A stretch of 64,000 nt of DNA from JAJCYL01 sp965206015 (GTDB lineage: Bacteria; Bacteroidota; Bacteroidia; Cytophagales; Cyclobacteriaceae). Where the stretch lies: assembly GCA_965206015.1 (NCBI GenBank), contig CBDBIW010000010.1, forward strand, positions 186,001 to 250,000. Reading direction: 5' to 3'. The notes beneath the pieces are model-generated. The model saw only the letters and a list, made by a program, of their open reading frames with translations, was not told the DNA's origin and did not search any database. Each line of letters opens with the position of its first letter. Within the stretch, counting starts at the first letter, position 1. This document shows positions 27,287-35,588 of the stretch, one piece after another. Both the position numbers and the translations under genes were made by a program.

Positions 27287-28270
27287 ATGAAGCAAAATAA
27301 TCTTTTACTACAGGTTTGGATCACTTTAGTACTGGCCGGTTGCGTTGGAGCCGATGAGGTACAGGACACTATAAGCTCAATTAATATTTTGCCACCTGAG
27401 AATGTGACTCTTGTAAATGATGGAAACTTTGCTAAGGTGCTTGGACAGGAGGCATTGCTACTCGTAGAAGCAAAAAGTGACTTAGGAGGCTCTTTTATAG
27501 CCACTCCTGAAAACCTCACTTGGGCTAGTAGTGATGAGGCGGTTGCCACAATAAGTGAAGAAGGTATGGTCAGTGCTGTTGGAGTAGGTAATGCTACCAT
27601 ATCTGTCATTTTTATGTCGGATTTTTCTGCAGCAGTAACTGATGCAATAGAGGTTTCGGTGGCTGGAGATCCTAATGATGTTGTTTTGGTCGAAATAACT
27701 ACACCAGATAATCTTTTGGTAATTACTCCAGGGGATGAGTTGGAACTTACGGGTAGATTATTGAATGCAGAAGGAGCGGAAGTCAGTGTAGATGTGATCA
27801 ACTTAATATGGAGCAGTTCTAACTCTGAGGTTGCCACTATAACTCAAAAAGGTGTTGTGACAGCAATTGCAGATGGAGAGGTAAGAATTACTGTTATTTC
27901 CGGTAATGCATCTGGATTTATTGACTTGATGGTTGCTAGTGCCACTTCATTAATCCGAACAGCTGAATTCAAGGGGTTATCAGGTTATGAGGTTTCCGGA
28001 GATGCTGTTTTGGAAGTCGGAAGCAATGGAAAAATCACCCTGAAAATATCCAGCAATTTTATGTCCCAGAATGGACCGGGCCTCTATGTCTACTTATCTG
28101 ACAATGGTGGATCAATAACTGGTGGAGTAGAATTGGGTAAGCTGAAATCAATTGCAGGATCACAGGAATATGATGTGCCATTTAATGTCACCCTCAACCG
28201 ATATGACCACATTGTCTTGTATTGTAAACCATTCGGAGTTGGTTTCGGCACTGCTAAATTGAGTGATTAA
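27287..28270 (+). CDS. Lipoprotein with two Big2-type Ig-like domains and a DM13 domain
   Basis: 327-residue surface lipoprotein. Seen: lipobox LVLAGCVGADE (Cys about residue 21); two bacterial Ig-like (Big2) repeats with their endings ATISEEGMVSAVGVGNATIS and TITQKGVVTAIADGEVRITV; and a C-terminal DM13 domain (about residues 225-327: AEFKGLSGYEVSGDAVLEVG, GPGLYVYLSDNGG, YDHIVLYCKPFGVGFGTAKL). DM13 is proposed to bind a redox or heme-like group in electron transfer; the single Cys in LYCKPFG is the conserved one. The stop overlaps the start of the following barrel gene (TAATG), so the two proteins probably act together at the outer membrane. Confidence 0.85.
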   Translation: MKQNNLLLQVWITLVLAGCVGADEVQDTISSINILPPENVTLVNDGNFAKVLGQEALLLVEAKSDLGGSFIATPENLTWASSDEAVATISEEGMVSAVGVGNATISVIFMSDFSAAVTDAIEVSVAGDPNDVVLVEITTPDNLLVITPGDELELTGRLLNAEGAEVSVDVINLIWSSSNSEVATITQKGVVTAIADGEVRITVISGNASGFIDLMVASATSLIRTAEFKGLSGYEVSGDAVLEVGSNGKITLKISSNFMSQNGPGLYVYLSDNGGSITGGVELGKLKSIAGSQEYDVPFNVTLNRYDHIVLYCKPFGVGFGTAKLSD

Positions 28271-29136
28271 TGAAAAAGATGGAATCAAGGATATTAATCG
28301 CTACATTTTTATTGATGGCAATAATTGTCACAGCTGCGAATGGACAGGGTGCCTGGAATAAGGCACAAGGCGAAGGTTTTTTCAAACTAAGTGAAATGGC
28401 CATCGTTTCGGATGAATTCTATACTCCGGAAGGGACAACTCAACAGATAAAGACTGCCGGCGTTTATATCACTAGTCTTTATGCCGAATATGGCTTGAGT
28501 AATAAGCTGACAGCTGTTACATTTCTGCCGTTCTTTGTTAGAAATACTATAAACGAACAGCATTTCGCCATTTCTACTAATAATGAAGAAGGGGATGAAT
28601 CAAATAGTTTTGGGGATGTTAATATTGGTTTACAATACGGTATCAAACAAAGTGGGCCCATGGTATTGAGTGCGAGTTTACTCCTGGGTTTACCTGTTGG
28701 TGAAACCAGTGGAGGGAGGACCATGATTCTTCAATCAGGTGATGGAGAGTTTAATCAATTATTGCGCCTTCATGTCGGCTATTCTTTTTATCCAGCCCCT
28801 TTTTATATGACGGGAGCTATTGGCTTCAATAATCGAACGAAGGATTTTTCAGATGAGTTTCATTTTTCCTTTGAAGCAGGAGCATCAATTAAGGAGTCAC
28901 TTTTTGTGGCTTTGAAGTTCGGAATCTTGCAGTCTTTTAACAATGGTGATGCAGCCACCAGCCAAACAGGTATATTCTCTAATAACCTGGAATATGTGAC
29001 CATTGGGCCGGAGGTCAGTTATTTAGTAACTGATAAATTTGGTTTGTCAGCTAGTGTATTTGGGGCTTTGAGCGGGCAAAATATTTTGGCCCGCCCGGCC
29101 TATAATTTAGGCGTGGTCTACAACTTGAAGAAATGA
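28270..29136 (+). CDS. Outer membrane beta-barrel protein paired with the DM13 lipoprotein
   Basis: 288-residue exported protein: signal peptide (ILIATFLLMAIIVTAANGQG) followed by alternating amphipathic strands typical of a 10-12-stranded barrel (YITSLYAEYGLSNKLTAVTF, FGDVNIGLQYGIKQSGPMVL, LYNLGVVYNLKK-like end). It resembles transporter-like 'MetA pathway' barrels in layout, but I cannot assign a substrate. Its ATG overlaps the stop of the DM13 gene by one base, and a strong hairpin terminator lies 60 bases downstream, so the two genes form a closed two-gene operon. Confidence 0.75.
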   Translation: MKKMESRILIATFLLMAIIVTAANGQGAWNKAQGEGFFKLSEMAIVSDEFYTPEGTTQQIKTAGVYITSLYAEYGLSNKLTAVTFLPFFVRNTINEQHFAISTNNEEGDESNSFGDVNIGLQYGIKQSGPMVLSASLLLGLPVGETSGGRTMILQSGDGEFNQLLRLHVGYSFYPAPFYMTGAIGFNNRTKDFSDEFHFSFEAGASIKESLFVALKFGILQSFNNGDAATSQTGIFSNNLEYVTIGPEVSYLVTDKFGLSASVFGALSGQNILARPAYNLGVVYNLKK

Positions 29137-29195
29137 GTAAGTCAAACTATGGCTTTGCTCCATAAGTATAGCTGATTCTCTTCATTTCATTTTCT

Positions 29196-29232
29196 AAAGT
29201 CCTGCCATGACTCTAAGTCATGGCAGGACTTT
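29196..29232 (+). terminator. Strong hairpin after the DM13/barrel operon
   Basis: A perfect 17-bp stem (AAAGTCCTGCCATGACT and its reverse complement) with a CTA loop, followed by TTATTTAAG. The long A/T-bounded stem can act in both directions; the T run is interrupted. Confidence 0.75.
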
Positions 29233-29264
29233 ATTTAAGAGTTGGACTTTTAATAAGACATTTC

Positions 29265-30100
29265 AAGACCGTTGCACGATCTTGGTGTTTTTTTAGCCTG
29301 CCAGTGAGGTGGATATTCAAGAGATGCTTTTTATCCTGGAGTCATGAATAAGCGCACTACCCTTACACTGGCCGATAGTAGTATGTGATCTTCGTAGCAG
29401 AAAGATAAAAAAGACCTTTTTCACTCACCTCAATGCACTGTTAGATTGGGCTACAATAGATGGGGTTATTAGACAATACTACACCAAAGGCAAGCCAAAA
29501 TATCAGATCGCCAAAGATAGGGAAGAGGAAGAACGCCCGTCAGAAGAACCCTCTAAGGAAGCGGCATCAAAAGAAATGGAAAAACAAATACAACTGCCCA
29601 TTTGAACGAGATTAGTCATTTGGAAGAGATTTTGGACCGTGCTGATTGACCCGAACATATCGCATTGAAAGCTGACAAAGGCTATCAGTCAAAGAAAAAT
29701 GCAGACCTTTTGACCAGGCGAAAGCTGAAGAACCATATTTTGAAAAAAGCCAAAAAGAACCAACCATTAACCCACTGGGAAAAAGCATTCCATAAACTAA
29801 CAGGCCAAACAAGGTATAAAGCAGGGCGGTCATTCGGGAGTATTCGCAGATGGTTTAGCGGAGCGGTCGCTATAGGGGAATCGAAAAGATGCATACACAA
29901 AATTTACTGGAAGCCATTGGTTACAATTTATACCGGTCACCAGGGATGATTATGTTCAATTAAAAACAGTAAATAATGAGAGAAAATTACAATAAATAAG
30001 CTCGTTTTGACCCATCTGGAGAAGTAAACACAAAAACCGGATTCCGGAACTTGTGAAATTCAGAATTTACGCTCTTTCTGCAACCTTTTGCAACGGTCTT
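29265..30100 (+). pseudogene. IS5-family element relic (copy 2) with internal deletion
   Basis: Bounded by AAGACCGTTGCA (29265) and TGCAACGGTCTT (to 30100), the same ends as copy 1 at 14.3-15.5 kb. The transposase remains as pieces: VCDLRSRKIKKTFFTHLNAL, LLDWATIDGVIRQYYTKGKP joined directly to KYQIAKDREEEERPSEEPS (a deletion removes the segment with the first catalytic Asp), then ALKADKGYQSKKNADLLTRR to the C-terminus ending at 29949. Frameshifts near 29380 and 29600 complete the inactivation. The last 70 bases are nearly identical to the relic at 60.4 kb. Confidence 0.82.
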
Positions 30101-30398
30101 GGAATGCGACCGACCGGGTTAAAGTTCTGGGATTCAGCATTGTCTTTTAAATACATTGTTTAAAGTACCGGGATGAGAATATTTGGAACAATAGTCGGCT
30201 TGTGCTCTTTTGCGGTAATTGAACCAAGGACTTAGAGTTAAATATCAGCAGAAATGTACGCTTAGGATGCAAGTTATATACTTATTCAGGGTAGTAGCTT
30301 GCAAAGAATAACGGATGGAGACCTGAGCAATTTTGCGGGCAATGTTACTGTGAAGATTGGAAACTTTAAAGAATAGACTCAACGGCTATTTGTGACCG
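30101..30398. other. Gene-poor interval with a small coding remnant
   Basis: No intact gene. Near 30265-30375 the plus strand reads DASYILIQGSSLQRITDGD and then LSNFAGNVTVKIGNFKE before a stop; an in-frame TAG precedes it, so this looks like the 3' scrap of a gene cut by the IS5 insertion. I do not recognise the family. Confidence 0.35.
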
Positions 30399-30424
30399 AC
30401 CGCGGTTAACCCTGCGGTTTTTTT
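30399..30424 (+). terminator. Small terminator-like hairpin downstream of the leu operon and the IS5 relic
   Basis: Stem ACCGC-GG / CC-GCGGT with one bulged T, followed by TTTTTTT on the plus strand. It lies 30 bases beyond the 3' end of leuB (minus strand), where an A run precedes the stem, so it could serve as a convergent terminator. Confidence 0.5.
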
Positions 30425-30451
30425 AAATTTAGATTATAGGATGTCAAATTG

Positions 30452-31531
30452 CTACATTGCCAATGCAGCCTCAGTAATTTTTTGAGCAATAAAATCCCCC
30501 ACTTCGCTTGTTGAGAAAGCGTTTTCTGTACTGATATCTTCGGTTACAACATTTTCTGAGAGGCATGCATTTACACTTGATCTAATGATCTCGGCCTCCT
30601 CAGTTAAATCAAGAGATGTTTCAAGCATCATTGCTGCAGACAATATCGTTGCTATGGGGTTTGCAATATTTTTACCTGCCGCCTGAGGATAAGAGCCATG
30701 CACAGGTTCGTAAACGGAGGTATGTATTCCAACCGATGCAGAAGGGAGGAGACCTAGAGACCCGGAGATGACACTTGCTTCATCACTCAAAATATCCCCG
30801 AACATATTTTCAGTAACCATCACGTCAAGTTTTTTAGGCCATTGAATTAATTGCATGGCGGCATTGTCCACAAACATATAATCCACTTCAATATTTGGAT
30901 GATTAGGTTCCATCTCCTGGGCAGTCTCTCTCCATAAGCGGGAAGTAGCTAAGACGTTGGCTTTATCAACCACAGTTAATTTTTTTCTTCTTTTGGCTGC
31001 ATAGTCCAATGCTAGTTCCAAGATTCTTTCGATCTCTGCCTTTGTATAAACACAGGTATCGAATGCTTTATCTCCTCGCTCTGACCTTCCACGGGGCTCA
31101 CCAAAGTATATGCCACCGGTTAATTCTCTCACCACCACAAAGTCAACACCAGAAATGAGCTCTGATTTTAGTGGACTCTGATCTATTAGTGACTCAAAAG
31201 CAGTTACGGGCCTTATGTTGGCGTAGAGGCCTAAAGCTTGTCTCATTGCTAGGAGCCCTTGTTCAGGTCTGATTTTAGCCTTAGGATCATTGTCATATTT
31301 CGGATCTCCAATTGACCCAAATAAAACCGCATCAGAGTTCATGCACGTTTGCAGGGTTTCGTCAGGAAATGGGTTTCCCGTTGCATCAATTGCTGCCGCA
31401 CCAACATACCCAAATTCGAAATTGAATTGGTGACCAAATTTATTCCCGATAGCATTGAGTATTCTAACAGCTTCTTCAACGATTTCAGGGCCTATTCCGT
31501 CACCCGGCAGTTTGGCAATTCTATAATTCAT
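30452..31531 (-). CDS. leuB: 3-Isopropylmalate dehydrogenase
   Basis: 359-residue NAD-dependent enzyme of leucine synthesis: oxidative decarboxylation of 3-isopropylmalate to 4-methyl-2-oxopentanoate. Seen: MNYRIAKLPGDGIGPEIVEE, RPEQGLLAMRQALGLYANIR (substrate Arg residues), VVVRELTGGIYFGEPRG, and EPVHGSYPQAAGKNIANPIA near the C-terminus. Start set at 31531, where the protein begins as in the family; the frame is open further upstream but that part overlaps the methyltransferase gene. Last gene of the leu operon. Confidence 0.96.
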   Translation of the reverse strand: MNYRIAKLPGDGIGPEIVEEAVRILNAIGNKFGHQFNFEFGYVGAAAIDATGNPFPDETLQTCMNSDAVLFGSIGDPKYDNDPKAKIRPEQGLLAMRQALGLYANIRPVTAFESLIDQSPLKSELISGVDFVVVRELTGGIYFGEPRGRSERGDKAFDTCVYTKAEIERILELALDYAAKRRKKLTVVDKANVLATSRLWRETAQEMEPNHPNIEVDYMFVDNAAMQLIQWPKKLDVMVTENMFGDILSDEASVISGSLGLLPSASVGIHTSVYEPVHGSYPQAAGKNIANPIATILSAAMMLETSLDLTEEAEIIRSSVNACLSENVVTEDISTENAFSTSEVGDFIAQKITEAALAM

Positions 31532-31569
31532 TTTAGTTTTAATTCTTATGAAATTAACATGATCCTGTT

Positions 31570-32163
31570 TTACTGAATATGATCTTGTTTTGTAGCAACA
31601 ATAAGCCCAGTGGACCAATTCATTTTGGTAAGGTTCAAATTTTGCATGGTCTCCAGTTTGTTGATTAACGTTACCACCTTTTCGAAATGACCATCAGGCC
31701 ATGTACTTCTGGGTATCAAGTCATCGATTACATAAATGCCTCCATTTACCAACAACTGAAGAGTTTCTTCCAGTAATTCGAATTTTCCTGGCCATGCATC
31801 AGCAAATATCAGGTCAAATGGCCGTCCTTTATATGATTTGACCCAATCGTTGCCGTCTTCACAAATCAATTCAACCCTGGGGTCTTGATTGAAGTACTTG
31901 TCGGCAAGACTTATTAACTCTGGATCATTGTCAATGGAAATAACGGATGTGTTCTCATCAGCTCCGTCAAGTATCCAACTTAATGCCAATCCAGTTCCTG
32001 TTCCCAGCTCTAAGACGCTTGCACCTGCTTTACTGCTGACAAGCGTCCGGAGTAGTGAGCCTGTTAAAAGGTCTGAACACATTGAGAAGTTAATCGTCCT
32101 TGATTCGCCAATCAGGATGTCATAGAGAGGTGGTTTTTGGACTGCTGAGTTATTTTCAAGCAT
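31570..32163 (-). CDS. Class I SAM-dependent methyltransferase inside the leu operon
   Basis: 197-residue O-methyltransferase-like protein. Seen: SAM-binding motif I VLELGTGTGLALSWIL, the acidic motif II VISIDNDPELISLA, and FDLIFADAWPGKFELLEETL. No leader or membrane segment. It is inserted between leuD (34 bases upstream) and leuB (38 bases downstream) on the same strand, so it is co-transcribed with leucine synthesis; its substrate is not deducible. A carboxyl- or hydroxyl-methyltransferase on an intermediate is possible, but so is simple hitch-hiking. Confidence 0.85.
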   Translation of the reverse strand: MLENNSAVQKPPLYDILIGESRTINFSMCSDLLTGSLLRTLVSSKAGASVLELGTGTGLALSWILDGADENTSVISIDNDPELISLADKYFNQDPRVELICEDGNDWVKSYKGRPFDLIFADAWPGKFELLEETLQLLVNGGIYVIDDLIPRSTWPDGHFEKVVTLINKLETMQNLNLTKMNWSTGLIVATKQDHIQ

Positions 32164-32197
32164 AAGTTCTTAATTGATTTAAGCGAAATGAATTTCT

Positions 32198-32785
32198 TCA
32201 AGCGTGTTCGAACTCCTCAATTTCACTCTTAAGGTTTAACAAGTAGTCAATATCATCATATCCATTGAGTAGACACTCTTTCTTGTAAGGGTTGATCTCA
32301 AAGGATAGTGTTTCTTCCGTTTCTGCCAATCTTAAGGACTGCGATTCTAAATTGATTCCAAATTCTGACTTGGGATTGTTGATAATCAAATGAAAAATCT
32401 TCTCAAGGTCACTATCACTCACCTGTATAGGAAGCAGCCCATTATTAAGCGCATTGTTTTTGAAAATATCAGCGAAAAAACTTGATATAACAACTTTAAA
32501 GCCATAATCGTGAATGGCCCATGCAGCATGTTCTCTACTTGATCCACAACCAAAGTTTTTGCCCCCAACTAATATCTTACCAGAATAATTACTGTTGTTG
32601 AGTGCAAATTCATCTACTGGTTGGTCATTGGCATCATACCTCCAATCTCGAAAGAGGTTTTCACCAAAGCCCATTCTATCAGTAGCTTTTAAAAACCTGG
32701 CAGGTATAATTTGATCTGTATCAACATTTTCCGCTGGTAGCGGAACTGCACAGGAGATTAATGCTTGAAATTTTTCCTTCGCCAT
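32198..32785 (-). CDS. leuD: 3-Isopropylmalate dehydratase small subunit
   Basis: 195-residue swivelling domain subunit that, with LeuC, isomerises 2- to 3-isopropylmalate. Seen: NVDTDQIIPARFLKATDRMG, GFGENLFRDWRYD, and the substrate loop GKNFGCGSSREHAAWAIHDY, followed by FFADIFKNNALNNGLLPIQV. Length matches the bacterial family. It lies 22 bases after leuC and before the methyltransferase gene. Confidence 0.96.
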   Translation of the reverse strand: MAKEKFQALISCAVPLPAENVDTDQIIPARFLKATDRMGFGENLFRDWRYDANDQPVDEFALNNSNYSGKILVGGKNFGCGSSREHAAWAIHDYGFKVVISSFFADIFKNNALNNGLLPIQVSDSDLEKIFHLIINNPKSEFGINLESQSLRLAETEETLSFEINPYKKECLLNGYDDIDYLLNLKSEIEEFEHA

Positions 32786-32807
32786 TTTTTTTCAACTAAC
32801 CATTAAA

Positions 32808-34193
32808 TCAAATTAAGTCTCTTGGATCGGCAATTCTCCCTGTCACGGCGACAGCCGCGGCAGTCAAGGGACTGGCAAGCATAGTTCTGGCACCCGGACC
32901 TTGTCGTCCCTCAAAATTTCTATTGGAGGTAGAGACTGAGTATTTCCCTTCAGGAATTTTATCCTCATTCATACCCAGGCAAGCTGAACATCCTGGTTGG
33001 CGTAACTTGAAACCAGCCTTTTCCAGAATTTCAGTCAAACCTTCTTCTTGAGCCTGTTTTTCAACTTGTTTGGATCCGGGGACTATCCAGGCGGTAATAT
33101 TTTCAGCTTTTTGCCTGCCAGATACAAACTCAGCCACAGTTCTCAGGTCCTCTATTCGGCCATTGGTGCAGCTGCCAATAAAAACGTAATCTATTTCTTT
33201 ACCGATTAAATTTTCTCCAGGTTTCAAGCCCATATAGTTGAGAGATTTCTCAAGTGACTTGTTCATGTCACTATTGGATGGAACTTTACCCCTTATTTTG
33301 GTTCCCATCCCGGGATTGGTACCATAAGTTATCATGGGCTCAATGTCCGATGCGTCAAAGTGAAATTCCTTATCAAAAACTGCATCCTCATCAGTACACA
33401 GCGCATTCCATTTTTCAACTGCCTTGTCAAATTCCTCATCTTGAGGAGCAAATTCCCGACCTTCGAGATATTCGAAGGTGGTTTGGTCAGGGGCAATCAA
33501 CCCGCCTCTGGCTCCCATTTCTATGCTCATATTGCAGATAGTCATTCGGCCTTCCATGCTCAATCCGGTGATCGCTGACCCCGCATATTCTATAAAATAA
33601 CCCGTCCCGCCACTGGTTGAGACCTGGTTAATGATGTAAAGAACAACGTCTTTCGCAGTTACCCCTTTCCCCAATTGACCATCTACGGTTATTCGCATTT
33701 TTTTTGCCTTCGGCTGCATGATGCACTGGGTGGCCAGAACCATTTCTACCTCACTTGTTCCTATGCCAAATGCAATGGATCCAAAAGCTCCATGTGTCGA
33801 CGTATGGCTGTCTCCGCAAACTATTGTCATTCCAGGTTGGGTGATTCCCAGTTGGGGACCAATTATATGAACAATACCTTGATATGGGTGATTGAGACCA
33901 TAAAGAGTGATATCAAACTTCTCACAATTTTCGGTGAGCTTGTCTACCTGGAACTTCGACAGTTGATCTTTGATGGGCAGATGCTGATCAATCGTTGGCA
34001 CATTATGATCTGCTGTTGCAATTGTTTGCTCAGGTCTGAATACCTGAATGCCTCTTTCTTCAAGTCCCGCAAAAGCTTGAGGACTAGTTACCTCATGAAT
34101 TAGGTGCCGATCTATATATAATACACTGGGTCCGTGCTCAATTTGCTTTATGACGTGAGTGTACCAAATTTTATCAAATAGAGTTTTTGTCAT
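32808..34193 (-). CDS. leuC: 3-Isopropylmalate dehydratase large subunit
   Basis: 461-residue aconitase-family subunit carrying the 4Fe-4S cluster. Seen: HLIHEVTSPQAFAGLEERG, CGDSHTSTHGAFGSIAFGIG, the cluster cysteines in FIGSCTNGRIEDLRTVAEFV and QPGCSACLGMNEDKIPEG, and RNFEGRQGPGARTMLASPLT at the C-terminus. Second gene of the operon, 69 bases after leuA. Confidence 0.97.
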   Translation of the reverse strand: MTKTLFDKIWYTHVIKQIEHGPSVLYIDRHLIHEVTSPQAFAGLEERGIQVFRPEQTIATADHNVPTIDQHLPIKDQLSKFQVDKLTENCEKFDITLYGLNHPYQGIVHIIGPQLGITQPGMTIVCGDSHTSTHGAFGSIAFGIGTSEVEMVLATQCIMQPKAKKMRITVDGQLGKGVTAKDVVLYIINQVSTSGGTGYFIEYAGSAITGLSMEGRMTICNMSIEMGARGGLIAPDQTTFEYLEGREFAPQDEEFDKAVEKWNALCTDEDAVFDKEFHFDASDIEPMITYGTNPGMGTKIRGKVPSNSDMNKSLEKSLNYMGLKPGENLIGKEIDYVFIGSCTNGRIEDLRTVAEFVSGRQKAENITAWIVPGSKQVEKQAQEEGLTEILEKAGFKLRQPGCSACLGMNEDKIPEGKYSVSTSNRNFEGRQGPGARTMLASPLTAAAVAVTGRIADPRDLI

Positions 34194-34262
34194 GTTATTG
34201 ATATGCCCCTTAATGAAGTGCTGAATTGTATTGAAAGTACTTATTTGATCAATAATGAATCT

Positions 34263-35426
34263 TTATGAGACAATGGCTTCCCGGTAACTTACTAAGTTAT
34301 GTAAGTCTTCATTTTGAATCTGCTTTTTCATGTCCGCCATTTCGAGGAATCTCATATAAACGACTTCCATTTCGTCATTATCGAATTTATAACCGATATT
34401 TTCCAATTTATGCCGTAAAGCTGCTCTACCACTACGAGCCGTAAGAACAATACTTGAAGCAGAGACACCGACATCAGCAGGATCAATGATTTCATAATTT
34501 TCTCTGTGCTTGATAATTCCGTCCTGATGGATACCAGAAGAATGCGCAAAGGCATTGCTTCCCACTATTGCTTTATTCGGTTGAACGGGCATCCCCATCA
34601 TGTTGGATACTAATTCGCTCATCGGGTACAATTGGGTTGTATCAATATTAGTCTCCATGTTGAGATGTGCGTGACTCTTAGCGATCATCACAACTTCTTC
34701 CAAAGAAGTGTTCCCAGCCCGCTCCCCAATACCGTTAATTGTTACCTCTACTTGCCTTGCGCCATTGGTCAAACCAGCCATACTGTTTGCTGTGGCAAGC
34801 CCGAGGTCGTTATGACAATGAACAGATAGAATGGCCTTGTCAATATTTGGCACATTATTCATAATGTATTTGATTTTTGTGCCAAACATGTCTGGTAAGT
34901 TGTATCCGGTAGTATCTGGTAAATTGACCACGGTAGCCCCAACTGCAATTACCGCCTCAACCATTTTCGCCAAGAATTCCTGATCTGAACGTCCCGCATC
35001 TTCAGCGTAAAATTCTACGTCTTCAACAAATTTACGAGCGTATTTAACCGCCGCAACACCTTGCTCTAGTACTTTTTCGCGTGTCGATTTTAGTTTGTAT
35101 TCAATATGTATGTCAGAAGCTCCAATCCCTGTATGGATTCTTGTCCTTTTTCCGAAGTGGAGTGCCTGAGCAGCGCAGTCAATGTCTACGACCATTGCTC
35201 TAGTCAAGGCGCAAATAACAGGCTCCTTAACTGCCTTACAAATTTCTTGTACAGATTTGAAATCGCCGGGACTGGAAACGGGAAAGCCAGCCTCAATAAC
35301 ATCTACACCAAGTCGTTCAAGTGCTTTCGCAACTGTGACTTTTTCTTTGGTATTTAGTTGACACCCCGGCACTTGCTCGCCATCCCTCAAGGTTGTATCA
35401 AAAATGTAAATTCTGTTTTTCGACAT
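34263..35426 (-). CDS. leuA: 2-Isopropylmalate synthase, short form without regulatory domain
   Basis: 387-residue first enzyme of leucine synthesis, condensing acetyl-CoA with 2-oxoisovalerate. Seen: the catalytic opening IFDTTLRDGEQVPGCQLN, HCHNDLGLATANSMAGL (metal His), NGIGERAGNTSLEEVVMIAK and FAHSSGIHQDGIIKHRENYE. It ends soon after the second subdomain and lacks the C-terminal LeuA dimer/allosteric domain of the classical ~510-residue enzyme; short forms of this kind are common in Bacteroidota. Feedback inhibition by leucine through that domain is therefore not expected. First gene of the minus-strand operon leuA-leuC-leuD-MT-leuB. Confidence 0.93.
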   Translation of the reverse strand: MSKNRIYIFDTTLRDGEQVPGCQLNTKEKVTVAKALERLGVDVIEAGFPVSSPGDFKSVQEICKAVKEPVICALTRAMVVDIDCAAQALHFGKRTRIHTGIGASDIHIEYKLKSTREKVLEQGVAAVKYARKFVEDVEFYAEDAGRSDQEFLAKMVEAVIAVGATVVNLPDTTGYNLPDMFGTKIKYIMNNVPNIDKAILSVHCHNDLGLATANSMAGLTNGARQVEVTINGIGERAGNTSLEEVVMIAKSHAHLNMETNIDTTQLYPMSELVSNMMGMPVQPNKAIVGSNAFAHSSGIHQDGIIKHRENYEIIDPADVGVSASSIVLTARSGRAALRHKLENIGYKFDNDEMEVVYMRFLEMADMKKQIQNEDLHNLVSYREAIVS

Positions 35427-35588
35427 GATATTTCAGGCACTCGTTTTATTCTATTGTTGAAAGTAGGTTAACTTGGTAGTTATCAGAAACAATATTGATC
35501 CGAATTTACGATGCCCAAAGATGATTATTTTAGACTTATTGTACTGATAATCAATTATATAATCCTAATGTCATAACGCATTTTTACA

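Noticed and set aside
31532..31618. N-terminal extension of LeuB
   Set aside because: It overlaps the methyltransferase gene, and the dehydrogenase family begins at MNYRIAKLPGDG.
35427..35588. Leucine attenuator or leader peptide upstream of leuA
   Set aside because: No Leu-rich short frame or alternative hairpins were seen in the 160-base interval.
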